Assembly: GCA_020744225.1 (NCBI GenBank)
Contig: JAGMWG010000008.1
Location: 620,001 to 684,000, forward strand
Direction: 5' to 3'
Length of the DNA: 64,000 nucleotides
Source: Paraphoma chrysanthemicola
Lineage: Eukaryota; Ascomycota; Dothideomycetes; Pleosporales; Phaeosphaeriaceae
The translations under genes were made by a program, and so were the position numbers. The notes beneath the pieces were generated by a model. The model had not been told where the DNA came from. It searched no databases and saw only the letters and a list, made by a program, of their open reading frames with translations. Below are positions 30,688 through 42,494 of the stretch, piece after piece; position 1 is the stretch's first letter, and every line of letters begins with the position of its first letter.

Positions 30688-33231
30688 TCATGCGATCTCT
30701 CCAAATACTCGTCGCACATTGTCCGTATCCCACGGCAGTCGCTCCTCGCCCATGGGGAGTTGGTAATTCACAAGAACCTTGCATACACGCTCCTTTGGCA
30801 TTTCTTCGCTGGGATCCCGCCATCCGTTGTTCTGGGTCATCGCAGCTCTTCTCGATGGAACCATCGTCTCTTGCTTCCTACCCTCCTTCATGCGTTGCAC
30901 CATATCTAGCGCCCTGTCTCCACGGTTTTGCGTATTCTGTTCCTTCTCTATGTCATCCTCTACCTTATCCACAGTATCGATAAGGCCATTGATGAGCTGG
31001 AACGAGTCTATGTGTCCTTCTACTGCTGAGTCGAGTGTTTGAGCACGTCCGTGGGGTATTTCTTCTTCGTCATACTCTCCTAAGCGATGCCTGAGTTGGG
31101 GGTCTTGAAGCTCAGTGCCGTAATCTAGAGTGCTGGTTTGGCGCTTTTGCAATTTACGCTGGCGGCCTTGTTGCTGGCCTGGCTTGTGGATGGGGCGCCT
31201 ACCTCGGTAAGGAGAATGTATGGGAGTGGTATGCTGCTGGTGGCTGACAGAGGTCGTTGGAGACTGGCGAGATGGTTGTGTGGCGCCGATTCTGTAAGGA
31301 GAATAATGACGACTAGGATGGGTGAGATGATGCGACTGACGAGAGGCAGCACGCTCTTGTGCGACATGTTGTTGCGGTGAGGACATAGCATGGGCATTCA
31401 ATGCCGTAGGTACGTATCTTGGTGAAGAGATCGGCTCATAGTTGGTAGACGTCTTTCTGCGAGTCGTAGCGCCGTTGGGATTCGTGCCGTTGGTGACGAG
31501 ATCGAGGTTGTTCCGATTGAGTCGAACAGGACACAATGGCAGCGCACAGTCCGGATCATGACGATCTATACCAGGCGGGAGGCTCACTTCGGGGCGAGGG
31601 CCATCAATCGTGTGCGCGTAAGTGCATTGGACAGGCCTTCCATTCTTGCCACGCTTTGGCCTACAAACGCCTTTGTGATACCAGTAGAAGCAGACGAGCC
31701 TGCCGCCTAGGGCGCGAGGTCCATTGGGAGTATGAGAGCGTGGATTGAAACCTGCGAGATTGTGGTTCTCAGAGTGACGTGCCTGCGGTAGGCTTTGCTC
31801 AGGCTTTGAAGTGAGAATATGTGTCGGCGATGTTGGCGTTGAGGTGGGATGTGGCGAGACAATGGCGGTCGATGTGACGTCCGAATTGCTCACAATAGGC
31901 TGGCGGTTCATGATAGATGTGAATTCGTCCAGATCTGAGCTCGCTTCTCGCTTCGTTCGCTTACGGCTGTCGTCGCTGTAGCCTTTTGGCGAAGTGGTGC
32001 GCTTGCGCTTGAGTGTACCTGCATGGCTGAGAGACAAGAGTGGCGAGTTGACGGCGCTAGAAGACATCGGAGGTGGTGGCGTGTAGCATGTCAAGTCGAC
32101 ATAATCTGTGCTATTCGTAATGGGCAGCTCAGCAGCGGTATTGCTTGGGTCATGGGCAGTGACGAACGAGTAGTCTTGCTCTGAAGGAAGCTCCACGGCA
32201 GACCTCCAAAATGAACCATCTTCGTCCGAGTCCGAACAGCTTGAGCATGATCCAATCATGGAGCGACTGTTGGGATCAATCAGGGGCATGGAGCTCTGTC
32301 CATCTTCGCCATCATCGCCAATGTCAGAGATAGGTGCGTCGCGATCTTCTTCGCTGGAAGTAGCGTCGATCGCGGGTTGAACATATTGGAGCCCATCCGA
32401 GGGCACAGCGTCCTCTTGGTTCTTCTCGTTGAAAGTGGAATTATACTGTGGTTCGAGAGTATCGCTTTCATCATCAGATGATATCTCGATTGAGACCTGT
32501 GGTAATGGGGTGCTGCTGCTCGAGCTGAGGAACGTCTTTTCGGCCTCCTCAATGCAAGTCAATTCAGGATCGCTCTCGTTATACTCGTCATCATCGAGTG
32601 ACACTGCTCGGCCTATCTCGCTGAATGAGGCTAGTGAAGAGTCCTCGTCTCCGTCCACGTCGTTGTACTCGCCGTAGTCACGACTAACGAAACTGGCATG
32701 ATCGCTGTCCTCGTCACTCTTTGCAGAATCGTAATCTTCATCATCAAATTCGTCGTCCGCATCGCTCTCCACAATCTCCACGATCGTTGGTCGTCTGAGG
32801 AAGCTGAGTGCCGCGCCATCCATCTGCCCACCAATCTGAGCGGCCTTGGTAATATTCTTGTTCTCTTGCGTCTTCTTCAGACCCACCAGATCCTGTCTAA
32901 GCGGATAAAGCGGCAGGTTGCACTTCTCGTAATGCACAAATCCAGGCGGCGGCGCCATCGGCCAGGTCATGTGAGACTCATGCGCAAACTTGCACTGCGC
33001 GCCGCGATGGCAGGTGCCGTGGTACCAGAAGAAGCAAGTCTCTCGAGGCGGACCTTCAGGCATTCTGGAAGGTGAAGGGGACCTCAACTTGTCGATGCGT
33101 GGCTTGAGAGGGGTAGAAGGTCTGTTTGGGCGCGACAAATTGCGAGGTGTTTTGCGCTCCCAGAAGTGCGGACAGCCGCAGACCCCGTCTTGAACGAGGT
33201 TGAGAGGGCATTTGCAGTTGCGCCAATTCAT
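30688..33231 (-). CDS. CCCH zinc-finger protein, 847 aa
   Basis: A single minus-strand frame of 847 residues starting MNWRNCKCPLNLVQDGVCGC. Two zinc fingers are visible. The first, CFFWYHGTCHRGAQCKFAH at about 65, is C-x7-C-x5-C-x3-H. The second, near 535, is CFYWYHKGVC...QCTYAH with an expanded 12-residue middle loop. The N-terminal Cys cluster (CKC...CGC) could bind another metal. Between the fingers lies a long Asp/Glu/Ser-rich acidic region; after them, a Gln/His/Arg/Ser-rich region. CCCH fingers usually bind RNA or mediate nuclear RNA processing, so an RNA role is likely; no orthologue is recognised. The two fingers share the 'C-F-x-W-Y-H' pattern, suggesting an internal duplication. Confidence 0.85.
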   Translation of the reverse strand: MNWRNCKCPLNLVQDGVCGCPHFWERKTPRNLSRPNRPSTPLKPRIDKLRSPSPSRMPEGPPRETCFFWYHGTCHRGAQCKFAHESHMTWPMAPPPGFVHYEKCNLPLYPLRQDLVGLKKTQENKNITKAAQIGGQMDGAALSFLRRPTIVEIVESDADDEFDDEDYDSAKSDEDSDHASFVSRDYGEYNDVDGDEDSSLASFSEIGRAVSLDDDEYNESDPELTCIEEAEKTFLSSSSSTPLPQVSIEISSDDESDTLEPQYNSTFNEKNQEDAVPSDGLQYVQPAIDATSSEEDRDAPISDIGDDGEDGQSSMPLIDPNSRSMIGSCSSCSDSDEDGSFWRSAVELPSEQDYSFVTAHDPSNTAAELPITNSTDYVDLTCYTPPPPMSSSAVNSPLLSLSHAGTLKRKRTTSPKGYSDDSRKRTKREASSDLDEFTSIMNRQPIVSNSDVTSTAIVSPHPTSTPTSPTHILTSKPEQSLPQARHSENHNLAGFNPRSHTPNGPRALGGRLVCFYWYHKGVCRPKRGKNGRPVQCTYAHTIDGPRPEVSLPPGIDRHDPDCALPLCPVRLNRNNLDLVTNGTNPNGATTRRKTSTNYEPISSPRYVPTALNAHAMSSPQQHVAQERAASRQSHHLTHPSRHYSPYRIGATQPSRQSPTTSVSHQQHTTPIHSPYRGRRPIHKPGQQQGRQRKLQKRQTSTLDYGTELQDPQLRHRLGEYDEEEIPHGRAQTLDSAVEGHIDSFQLINGLIDTVDKVEDDIEKEQNTQNRGDRALDMVQRMKEGRKQETMVPSRRAAMTQNNGWRDPSEEMPKERVCKVLVNYQLPMGEERLPWDTDNVRRVFGEIA

Positions 33232-33594
33232 ACTTGCGACAGAGCTTGTTCAGGTTGTGCTGAGTCGTGTTGCTGAGTCTATCGAGGTGGGGTGTTGGCT
33301 TTAGGCAAGCGTGCTGTCTGACGAAATGGAACGCGAGCCGGCAGGTATTGTGTGAGAAGAGAGGGAGCTCAAGCCACCTGTATAAGAAGTCGGACGAGAG
33401 TTGGCAAGCGGTGTTGAGCGCCGGTGTGCTATTGTCAAGGTGAGGTCAATAGCATGCAAAAAATGTAATGACGCGTTGGGGAACGTGGCCGCAGGTGAAA
33501 GTGAGTGCCACCAACCTGAAAAGCATGCAATAAGAAAAGCAACAAGATCAATTTGTACAATGCTCATATAATGAAGAGTGAAGAGGACATGAAT
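33232..33594. other. Intergenic spacer
   Basis: 360 bp between two minus-strand genes: the promoter of the zinc-finger gene and the 3' end of the DUF2236 gene. No further gene was seen. Confidence 0.6.
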
Positions 33595-35095
33595 CTACCA
33601 CAGCCTTCCTAGGACATGCGAGGCCACCTTCACTGACACCCATGTTCCAATACCTACAGCGCCAAGGAAGATGCCGAATGCTCTCAAGTTTCGCATTTCC
33701 AAACTCGAAGTCTTAAGCTTCCTCTCGCCGATGTCGCCCAGCTTCGTTAATGTGTCGTACTGCGGCACATATTTAAAGTCGAAGGTTGTCTCTGTTCCGC
33801 CCAAGCCCCACTTCGCTTTCACGATTACATTCCAGAAGATCTCCTTCGCTCGTCGAACATGGTCACGATCCAACGCTGGAATCATGCGGTACCCATAGCA
33901 ATAAAACATGAAGAAGAGACATTGCCCTGCCATCAACGACCAGTAGTATAGCGAGACTTTCTTCAGCCCAAGTCTATCGCCAAGTTCATTCCCGTTGAGC
34001 CATCGAGCAGAGGCAACAAGCATGTCTGCAGATACAAACGTTGGCGGTTCTTCTTTTAAAGCGTATATGATATTGTTGGCCATAGTCTTTGACATGTCTG
34101 ACGGGTCGACTTCATTGTAGAACAGCGTCTCCATAGCGGCTTTGGCCTTTGCGTTGGTTGTAAAGCATTCATCGGGTGTGCCGAGAAGATAGGCAATATA
34201 CCGCCACAATGCCAGATAGTCGTCAATCTCTTGTTGCCGAAGGAAGATTCCTTGACGTGGAAAGCTGAGCCAAATCAACGATGATGAGAAGGTTCCAATT
34301 GTCGCGATCTGGTCAAGATCATTGACCGGTATGCCCCACGCCTCTAGGTCAAAGTAGCTGGGTCTTTGCTTGGCGAGTTTGACGATGCGCTGACGAACTG
34401 CGGCGTGCAGCAGTCGAACCCGTATCGAAGAGGCATGGCCCTCGCCGCCAGGTTGGATCCCTTCCAAGCTTCTTGTACACTGTAAGATGTGTTGTGTGGT
34501 TTCGAAGAGCCGTCCTCGAGCTATTTTGGTATTGAAGCCTCCGGTACGAGCCAAGGTCTCGACGACTCGCGCTGCACCCATACCGCCAAGTAGTGACTGG
34601 AATGTTAGACCAGTAAGCGCTGGTCCGCCATAACGGTAGAAGACATCTTGTCCTCTGGCTATTTGGTCCCAGTCAACCCAGTCCGGGACAGTATTGATTT
34701 CTTGCCAAAGCTGCTCGAGCTTGGGGTTTGACGCATGGTGCTCCTTAAGAAGGGCATATAGATCTCTCTTGGGTACTGGAAGACTCTCCTTTTGCTCCTC
34801 TTCCGTGCCCGGCACTGACGCAGGTGCGCCCTGGTGAATGGTATTGTTCCGCGGCAATGCATTCTTCAGTGGTGGCGAAATAGTGTTCAAAACGTCCAGG
34901 CACTCTTCGGCAAGAACATCATATGAACGCTTCAAGCGATCGACTTGCTCCGGGGAAAGATGGTCTTCAGTCCACTCGAATTCGTAGCCCCAACATCTGC
35001 CGACTGTAAGCGGATCCGCCCTTTACCCATGTCGTGAAGTAGACGTACCTTCTAGTGTTCTCTGTGCGCTTGCGGAAAGGGTTAGGCCAGGTCAT
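33595..35095 (-). CDS. MpaB-like oxygenase (DUF2236)
   Basis: Exons 35095-35049 and 34996-33595, joined over a 52-bp intron, encode 482 residues beginning MTWPNPFRKRTENTRRCWGY. The splice uses the second of two nearby AGs, because only this one keeps the EFEWTEDHLSPEQVDRL frame. The family is the ER-bound oxygenase MpaB / rubber oxygenase (DUF2236): the segment YRYGGPALTGLTFQSLLGGM and the later HAAVRQRIVKL and WRYIAYLLGTPDEC are typical. MpaB in mycophenolate synthesis cleaves a prenyl side chain oxidatively, and many fungal homologues have no known substrate. A hydrophobic C-terminal segment (FGIFLGAVGIGTWVSVKVA) suggests a membrane anchor. No secondary-metabolite genes lie nearby, so a housekeeping or lipid role is as likely as biosynthesis. 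Confidence 0.88.
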
Positions 35096-35689
35096 GACGG
35101 ATCAAGCGATGTTAGTGCAAAGCAAAGCTATAGTCGGTCCCCAAGAAAGTTTGGCAGTGATGAGAAAGAGGAATCGCTTGTAGGATGTATCAGTAATTCA
35201 AAAGGATACCGTCATATGATACCGAGGCGCTAGCCTGATGTGAGGGGACACATGGGATCCACTCTCGTTTTGCCGCTCTTGAAAGATGCCCATCTTGCTG
35301 AAGCTGCGACTCAGGCGGATCGGATCGTTTGAGAAGCAGCGATCCGAGGACTGGTTGCAAAGCCGCCGTTGACACTGAGTCTGCTGTCTCGACGTCATCA
35401 TCTGGATTAGCTTGCCCAGACCGGACGGACAGATCGAGAAGAGAAGAGCCGTTGCTTGATCCAGGCTGCGTGGTGATTTGTGTCTATGGGCAGCACATCT
35501 ACCATGTTGACAGTATGGCATTTCAACGAATCAGGATGCCATTGAACCTCAGCTGAAGTTGTCAAACTCGAGGCTGAACGCGTCGTCACGTGTGAGACTA
35601 GACGAAATGGCGGCGTGATGCACAGGAGCCCGTGCGCATAACTTTTTGAGACTTCGCAATCATCGCGACTTGCCCAGTATCTCGCCAGA
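35096..35689. other. Divergent promoter region DUF2236 / RRG9
   Basis: 590 bp between divergent starts. A CACGTG E-box lies at 35587-35592, about 100 bp upstream of RRG9. No gene was seen. Confidence 0.6.
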
Positions 35690-36427
35690 ATGTCGTGTCA
35701 TAACTGTGCACGTACGACGTTGAGTCTGTTTATCCGCTCGCTCACCAATGCTGAGCTCATTGCTCGCCCCCGTCCCACAATCCTGAGCAAGGCGCAAATT
35801 GCGCGGGCCTTCACAACTGCGCGCCGACCATACCGTGCTGAGCAGACAAGTCCTCGGCCACCACGAGAAAGAATCGTAGACGATGTCGAAGATGAAGATG
35901 GTTTCCAGCTGCAGAATGAGCGGCCGTCATGGCAGGCCCATAAAGCTGCCTTGAAAGAAAAGCTTAACGGAGAAGCTTGGAACCCGCGGAAGAAGCTTTC
36001 GCCCGATACCATGGAGGGCATCCGCCACCTGCACAGCACTCAGCCCGAGAGGTTCACAACACCCACCCTCGCCGAACACTTCAAGGTCTCTCCAGAAGCT
36101 ATACGCCGCATCCTGAAGAGCAAATGGCGGCCGTCAGACGAAGAATACGAGGCGCGGATGCAGAGGTGGAACAAACGCGGCGAGAGGATATGGACAAACC
36201 TCGTGGAAATGGGCGTCAAGCCGCCCAAGCAGTGGAGGGACATGGGCGTGGGGAGGGCCTCGAACGGCGAGCGACCGAGATGGAAGTCGCTGAGACGCAA
36301 CATGGTCGATGTCAACGACAATGCCAGCAAAGATTTCATCGTGGAAGAGGGAGATATCATACCAATAGTGGATGGCTCGGGAAGAGCAAGACCAGTAAAA
36401 GCCGTACCAGTATCGGACAGGCTATGA
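35690..36427 (+). CDS. RRG9: Required for respiratory growth protein 9
   Basis: An intronless gene of 245 residues. The N-terminus (MSCHNCARTTLSLFIRSLTN...ARAFTTARRPYRA) is basic with few acidic residues and ends in a typical mitochondrial presequence cleavage region. The core (about 95-165) is the Rrg9/neugrin domain: WNPRKKLSPDTMEGIRHLHS, then ERFTTPTLAEHFKVSPEAIR and RILKSKWRPSDEEYEARMQRW, a helix-turn-helix-like fold. Rrg9 is needed for mitochondrial genome maintenance or expression in yeast. It is a matrix protein by inference. A second block (MGVKPPKQWRDMGV) follows. Single-exon structure sets it apart from its neighbours. Confidence 0.92.
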   Translation: MSCHNCARTTLSLFIRSLTNAELIARPRPTILSKAQIARAFTTARRPYRAEQTSPRPPRERIVDDVEDEDGFQLQNERPSWQAHKAALKEKLNGEAWNPRKKLSPDTMEGIRHLHSTQPERFTTPTLAEHFKVSPEAIRRILKSKWRPSDEEYEARMQRWNKRGERIWTNLVEMGVKPPKQWRDMGVGRASNGERPRWKSLRRNMVDVNDNASKDFIVEEGDIIPIVDGSGRARPVKAVPVSDRL

Positions 36428-37473
36428 TACTGCAGACACTGTCCTCTTCGAAAGCGTTCGAACTCTCCAGTTGCAACATTTTGGGAAACTTCCTCGGACG
36501 AAGCACTTCTTTAGCACGCATGCTACCAAACGCAAATCGTCCTTTAGAGCATCAACTGTCTCATTGTGTCTGAGGCTACAGTGCATGACATGCTACTGAG
36601 CTAACTGCTTTGGTCAGATCTTGCACACGCGGCGATGTAGAGAGCACCGATCATGTTATAGACACGCAGTTCGTGCTTTTGATTTGATGTTGACTTCGTC
36701 TCCGACCAAACGCTCACTGGGCATCGACTTTGCGTCTGCCATGGTTAAGGTCTGCATCAAGAGCTGGTTTCCAGGGACAGTCACAACAAGCGGTGAGCAT
36801 TCCGGGAAGCCATCATCGCTACCCTGTCTCGCACAAACTCATATCAAGGATAGCATGAATATCCTCGCACACGAAATCCTGCCCCGGCTTGGTGCGCATT
36901 GAGTTGATCCTTCCTCGTTCGCCTCAGAATCTTCTTTATGGGACTCCTGGGACAATCCATTGTACACGTCATGGTCCGGCTCTGAACACGTACATGGAGT
37001 TATACATCCAAGTTCAAATCAATCTTGGGGCCATGCATCTCTACATGTCGAAAAGCTCGTGCGGCAATCACAATTACCAGGTTGATGCTGACCAACATTC
37101 GCAGCACGAGCTTTCAATACGTCGCGCATACCGGGTCAGCAGAGAAAACACGCCAGGCCAGACTGCTGCCTCATAGATGCGCTGCCACGTGCGACACCTT
37201 GTCCACTCCGCCGCAGCCAAGCCCATGACCACACCACCTGTCAAATCCAGCTACCAGGGCCGCATGTGTTACACAACACCATCTTCGTGGCCTAGAAACT
37301 GGTCTCCTCGCTACATCCTTGTCTCCTTCGCCCCGTCCCGCCCGCATGCCGCAGGTCAGATTCACATGCGTGGCTGATGTTGGATATATGTGCATGTCTT
37401 GTGCATCTGACCGATTGGTTAGATCCTACACGTTCTACAAATATGCCAAAATGTATTGGGATTTAAGCAGGGA

Positions 37474-37499
37474 GATATGGTAGTGTGATATGGTAGTGT
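37474..37499. repeat. 13-bp tandem duplication
   Basis: The unit gatatggtagtgt occurs twice in direct succession without mismatch. Confidence 0.8.
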
Positions 37500-38986
37500 T
37501 TGCATTATGCGCATGGTGGCAGAGGCCGTGAATGGCGCCAGCATCTAAGACATTTTGCGGTAGGAGTGAGAGGAATTACTGATCGAGAAATTTGAACATC
37601 AACTGTAGCTAGACCATTCGTGGTCCCAGGGCAGCAATCAAGAGAAGAAGGAAAATGTCACTCCCGACCATTCGCGGGAGATCAATCGAGGGTGTATGTC
37701 CTTTGTTGCAAAGCTACATTGTCATATTATAGCAGTCAATCATCACGGGAATCGGCATTGCCATCGCCAACAACCGGGAAGAGTAGAACGCGTTGGACAG
37801 GGTATAAGGCACTGAGCTCATGAGTAGCCACGTGCGACCCTGGATGGTCGTCTTATATACGGAAACATTGGCTTGAAAAGACATACCAGCCCATCTTTCG
37901 AGTTTACTCATGTTGGAATATTGCCAAAGGATTAGTAAACTTCATGTGAACCCGCAGTACCAACACCTAACATGTCATGTGTCACTAGATTTTGACAGCA
38001 CGCTGTAAGCTCAGCCGGCATAGAGACATGACATATGTCCTACTCTAAGTGCACCACTATGAGATTGCGTGCATAGTGACAACACCCATGTTGCTTAATC
38101 CAGATATCGAATGAGAAACTTGCTGGAAATCACATCATCACCAAGCCATTCCATACCCCTCACCATTCCACTCTTCTACCGACCCATCCTGTCCTTGTAC
38201 ACATATCCATATACTCGCCTTCCTCCCTCTACTTACCTTCACATCCACTTACTCTCCACTACACTCCACTTGTCAACACACCACCTCACACACCCTATCT
38301 CCACATCGCTCGCCTCGCTTGGCATACCTTCCTTCCTCTCCCAACCCACGCGTTCTTGCCACGGATACACACACTCCCGCACTCTACCCCCCGCACCGAT
38401 TCCAAGCATCCCCCACCGTGAACCGCAATCGCCCAAACTTCGGCACGCCTCGCACGACTAATCCACATCCCACACACATACCAGGTGCCGCGACCGCCGC
38501 CGCAACAAGCATATAGGCAAGTACAAGCTTGCCCGCTGTTGCCGCACCACATATTCACGTTGCGGTCAGGGTCCTGTGTGCGCTGAGTCGAGTCGCGTGG
38601 CGGTCCGCAGGGTTCGGCGGGTCGGAAGATACAATGGCGCCGAATGTGACGAAGGAAAAAGAGGCCGAAAGTTTGTTTCACGCGTGCAAGACAAGGGCGC
38701 TGTCGGAAGGTGTGCGTGCGTTCCGCAAGCGAGGGGGCTTACTGTGGTATGTGCGTGGAGCAGAGTGGGATTAAGCTTTGCTAAGGGGTGTTGGTATTGT
38801 ATGCATGTCATCCGTGAAGGGTTTTTCCTGGATGGGAATTTGGGTTTGGAGATAGACGTTGAGATGTAGATGGGTAGGCGATATGGTTTGAGTGTTGTGC
38901 AGAGACTTTGCGCTTTGTGCGGGTTCCAGACTTTTCGAGGGGCACGTGGATTTACAGTACGAGCGTCGTTCGTTGAGAGCGCTGTT

Positions 38987-39024
38987 GGGGGCGGCGGCGG
39001 CGGTGGTGGTGCTGCTGATGGTGG
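38987..39024. repeat. GGC/GGT trinucleotide repeat
   Basis: A short interrupted run of GGC, GGT and GCT triplets in non-genic sequence. Confidence 0.7.
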
Positions 39025-41049
39025 AGCTATTTCTGCGGGTCAGTCTCTCAAGGTGGATGTTGTCTGCGATAAGCTGCACAACTTGCACTGTATGTCCTAC
39101 TCTTCTATGCAGGATACTTCACTGCTACGCATATTAATTTTACGCAGGTACATCACGACTCACACTGATTCGGACCTTTATCTCCTCTCCCTGCACCGGG
39201 ACTCTTCTAGCCGGTCGAGCAACTGCACGACACTTTTCCCAACATCCCTCGTTACGACACGTAAACTTACCACGTTCGCCGATGTTGCACTGACTTCCCT
39301 GAAGTGCATGCATTGCAGTTGCGTGCCTATCGGCCCTCCCTCGATTCCCGATGGTCCACTTGAGTCGTCTGAGCATGCGGAAAGGAAGATCGACGCGATG
39401 CGGCATGGCGACATGTAGAGTTTCGGCAGTGTGTGCCTCGCGCGCAGGTCAATAGAGTTAAGTTCTATAGTTGGAGAAGGGTGGACTTCGGAGTTCCGAA
39501 GATCGAAAGAGCAAAATTGAGTTTGCTCGGAAAGAAATTGCCGGCCTGGGGGATGCGCGATGTGCACGTGAAGTGCGGAGATGAGTGAAGATCAGTTGGA
39601 CATGAGGAAAAAGGAACTGGTGCTTGGTGAAATGGTGGATTTCGTTTTGTGACATGCTAGAGGAAGTGGTCTGAGGATGGCGAGGCAGCGGTGGGTCGAT
39701 TTGTGTCATGATTTGGAAGTCTAGCTCGAATGGATCATACTACTGGACGTGTTGAGTGCATCTGTACTGTGTGCGCTTCTTCTGAAGCAGTGTACATGCT
39801 ATACATACGCATTAACTAAACGGGGAATTGCTCCGAGAGGTTTGACCTGAAAACGGAGTTGCTAGGCCTACCTTCTACCGCAAGCTAACGGGTTAGTTCG
39901 ACGATCGTGTTCACGGCACCACGGTGCCGCCATCGAAAGTTCCTAACGCGAAGAAAGCGAACTAGGGAAGAAGAGCTTGACGACTGGGCAAAGCTTGGGC
40001 TTTTGCGATGATGAGATCCGAGGCCTTGATCGCCGGTCCGCATCACGTCAATGATGGGCGCTGACGATTGCTTGGAGTTGACAAACGCAGCAGACCAAGC
40101 CAGACTATGCTGTAACCGGCAGGAAGGTCGTAATTCTCACAAGTTCGTGATAGTCTGACTGGACGGGAACTCGGAACTGGCTAGCTTCCGAACCATAATT
40201 CCATTGTGTCTATTTCCGGGAGACATCGAACACAAGAAAATGGGCCAGGCTCTTTGACGCTGGGTTGGAGGTCGTAGAATAGGAGAGTAGGAGAATTAGT
40301 CGCAGTGCATTGCTTTCCGGACTTTGTTCTCGGAAGGGAATTGCCGAGGTGCTGGAAACAATCCGTTGTGTGATGCTGCATTGAAAACGTTCGTTGATTG
40401 GTGTTGGTGAGAAACCCTGAGTCGTAAGGGCGGATGGTCGCGCGCCAGTCGTTCGCAGATCATCACAAAAGCATCAACATTAGCCGAGTCTGATAGCAAG
40501 CTGAGATGTGGTGAGTGGTTCTTCGGTAAAAGTCCGGCCAACACTGCAACCACATTTGATCAAATGGTCCACCTAGGCGAAGCAATTGGTGCGTGAAGCG
40601 ATACAACGCAAGATGTGTAGCTTCTAGCCTGAAAGTTGGGTCAAATAGTGCCCCGTTTGACATCGATATAAAGTTTGGTAGTCATGGTCTGGGGCATGTG
40701 ACTAGTGGTTAGTGCGTCATGCAAGACATGTAAAGCCAGTGATTGCCTCGAACAAATGTCAAACCGATTGACAGCGGACCTAGTGGCCTGCCACAGCTTA
40801 GCGGTAGACTGAGATTCGTGAAATCGTTCTCGCTAAGTATAGTGTGACCACGTGCCGCGACAGTGGCTTCACCACTTCGTGAAGAGCGGTGAAGCTTACC
40901 CACAGTTTCGTGTGATGAGCTGAATCTTCAGCCCGTAGTAGCAAACGAAGAAGCAAGAATCCCCTGTGACTATTTTTACTCCCTCACCTCAGAACGCCGG
41001 TCTTACAAACTAATTGAGTTCATCGTGGTCTCACGTCATGAGGCAAGCC

Positions 41050-42494
41050 TCAGTCAACAGGTGCATGCTTGAAGAGGAAAGATACGCTCTCGCCATTATG
41101 CGTTCTCCTACACGCCTCGGCAAGCTGTTTGAGGTCAGTATGAACTGCTATGCGATCTGCAACGTGCTTACCGTTGGACTGATGTCAATGGTCTCGATAC
41201 GGTCGCATAGCTCCTTCTTGTCTTCGTGCGGGACTGTGTTTGTGACGACGATCTTCTTAAGCTTGCTGCCGTTTAGAGCCTCAATAGCATTCCCGCTCAG
41301 GATGCCGTGCGTCACGATTGCAAGGGCGTCTTTGGCGCCTTCCGCGATCAAAACGTCGGCAGCTTTGACGAGCGTTCCGCACGTGTCGGCCATGTCATCG
41401 ACTAAGATTGCAGTCTTCCCTTTGACATCTCCGACTAGCACCATTCTCGAAACTTCGTTGGGCCTTGTGCGTTCTTTGTGGATAAGAGCAAAGCCAAGAT
41501 TCAAGCCGTCAGCAATAGAAGTTGCTCTGGGTGTTGGTTAGCGCTAAGCAAAGTCAAATGAGACGGATCGGAGGCCACGCCCGGCACTCTCCAGATTAGC
41601 GCATCGGCACACGATGGTAGCACAGATTTCGCCAAGCAAAGGCGCATCCCTGTAATGTGCTTCAGAGGACACTAGACGAAGAATCTTACCTCTTCGCACC
41701 ACCCGCGTCTGGGCTGACGATAACACAATCCTTCACATCCAGGTTCTCGCGGATCCAGCGGAGCGTACTTGGCTCTGCATAGAGGTTGTCGACTGGCACA
41801 TTGAAGAAACCCTGAATCTGACTGGCGTGGAGGTCCATCGTAATAACGTGATTGCAGCCAGCGGTTTGGAGCATGTTGGCCATCAGCTTGGCCGTGATTG
41901 GGGCTCGAGATTTGTCTTTTTTGTCTTGACGCGCATAGGGGAAGTTGGGAATCACGGCAGTGATCCGGCGTGCGGAAGCAGTCTTGCATGCATTGATCAT
42001 GATCAGCAGTTCCATGAGAGCATCATTGATGTCGCCTGGCGGGGTTGATTGCAGGATAAAAACTGCGGCGTGGTAAGCCAATTTACATCGCGACGTCTTC
42101 TGAAGCATAGTGCATACCATCTTCGTCTCTGACGGACTCTCCGATTGTGACGGAGGTTTCTTGATTTGAGTACTGGAGTACCAGGATCTTCGTGAGTTCT
42201 ATTCCCAACCTGTTACGGGTCAGTCACGCTGCCGTTCTTCTCAAACATCGGCCACTCTATGTGCTTGATTCAAGTCAAGTGGAATCAAGATAGCAAAGAT
42301 CGTGATTGTGTACGGTGGTATTTCCGAAATGCAATATACTCGGAACAGTAATTATCGCGGGGGCGTCGCAGGATTCAGGGCCGAATCGCGGAGTCAAAGA
42401 AATTTCCGTCTGGCTGAACTCACCTGTCGGCCACAAGGCGGGCGAGCTCTGGATAGCTGTTGCCAGTGAGCAACTTGATGCTGTTGGTAGCCAT
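41050..42494 (-). CDS. Ribose-phosphate pyrophosphokinase (PRPP synthetase)
   Basis: Five minus-strand exons, 42494-42424, 42209-42118, 42062-41690, 41526-41172 and 41124-41050, give 321 residues, the size of the short Prs isoforms (no long insertion). The enzyme makes PRPP from ribose-5-phosphate and ATP for nucleotide, His and Trp synthesis in the cytosol. Visible motifs are MATNSIKLLTGNSYPELARL, DEDVFILQSTPPGDINDALM, FPYARQDKKDKSRAPITAKL (catalytic loop), DLHASQIQGFF, VSPDAGGAKRATSIADGL and the PRPP-binding ILVDDMADTCGTL. It ends SFLFKHAPVD. All four introns are GT-AG, and each join restores a known motif. Fungi have several Prs paralogues that form hetero-oligomers; which one this is cannot be settled here. 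Confidence 0.96.

Larger units (their letters stand above)
36428..41049. other. Gene-poor region, 4.6 kb
   Basis: No supported gene in 4.6 kb, against one per 2-3 kb elsewhere. It contains a C/T/A-rich stretch at 38110-38400 resembling fungal 5' leaders, a GGC/GGT trinucleotide repeat at 38987-39024, a 13-bp tandem duplication at 37474-37499, and several small open frames without domains. No tRNA, transposon protein or terminal repeat was recognised. Confidence 0.5.

Noticed and set aside
38516..38536. ggcaag...cttgcc inverted repeat
   Set aside because: Only a 6-bp stem, too short to be a terminator, transposon end or attachment site in a eukaryote.
38870..39418. 182-codon plus ORF with a Gly run
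   Set aside because: The Gly run is just the GGC/GGT repeat; flanking residues have no recognisable pattern.
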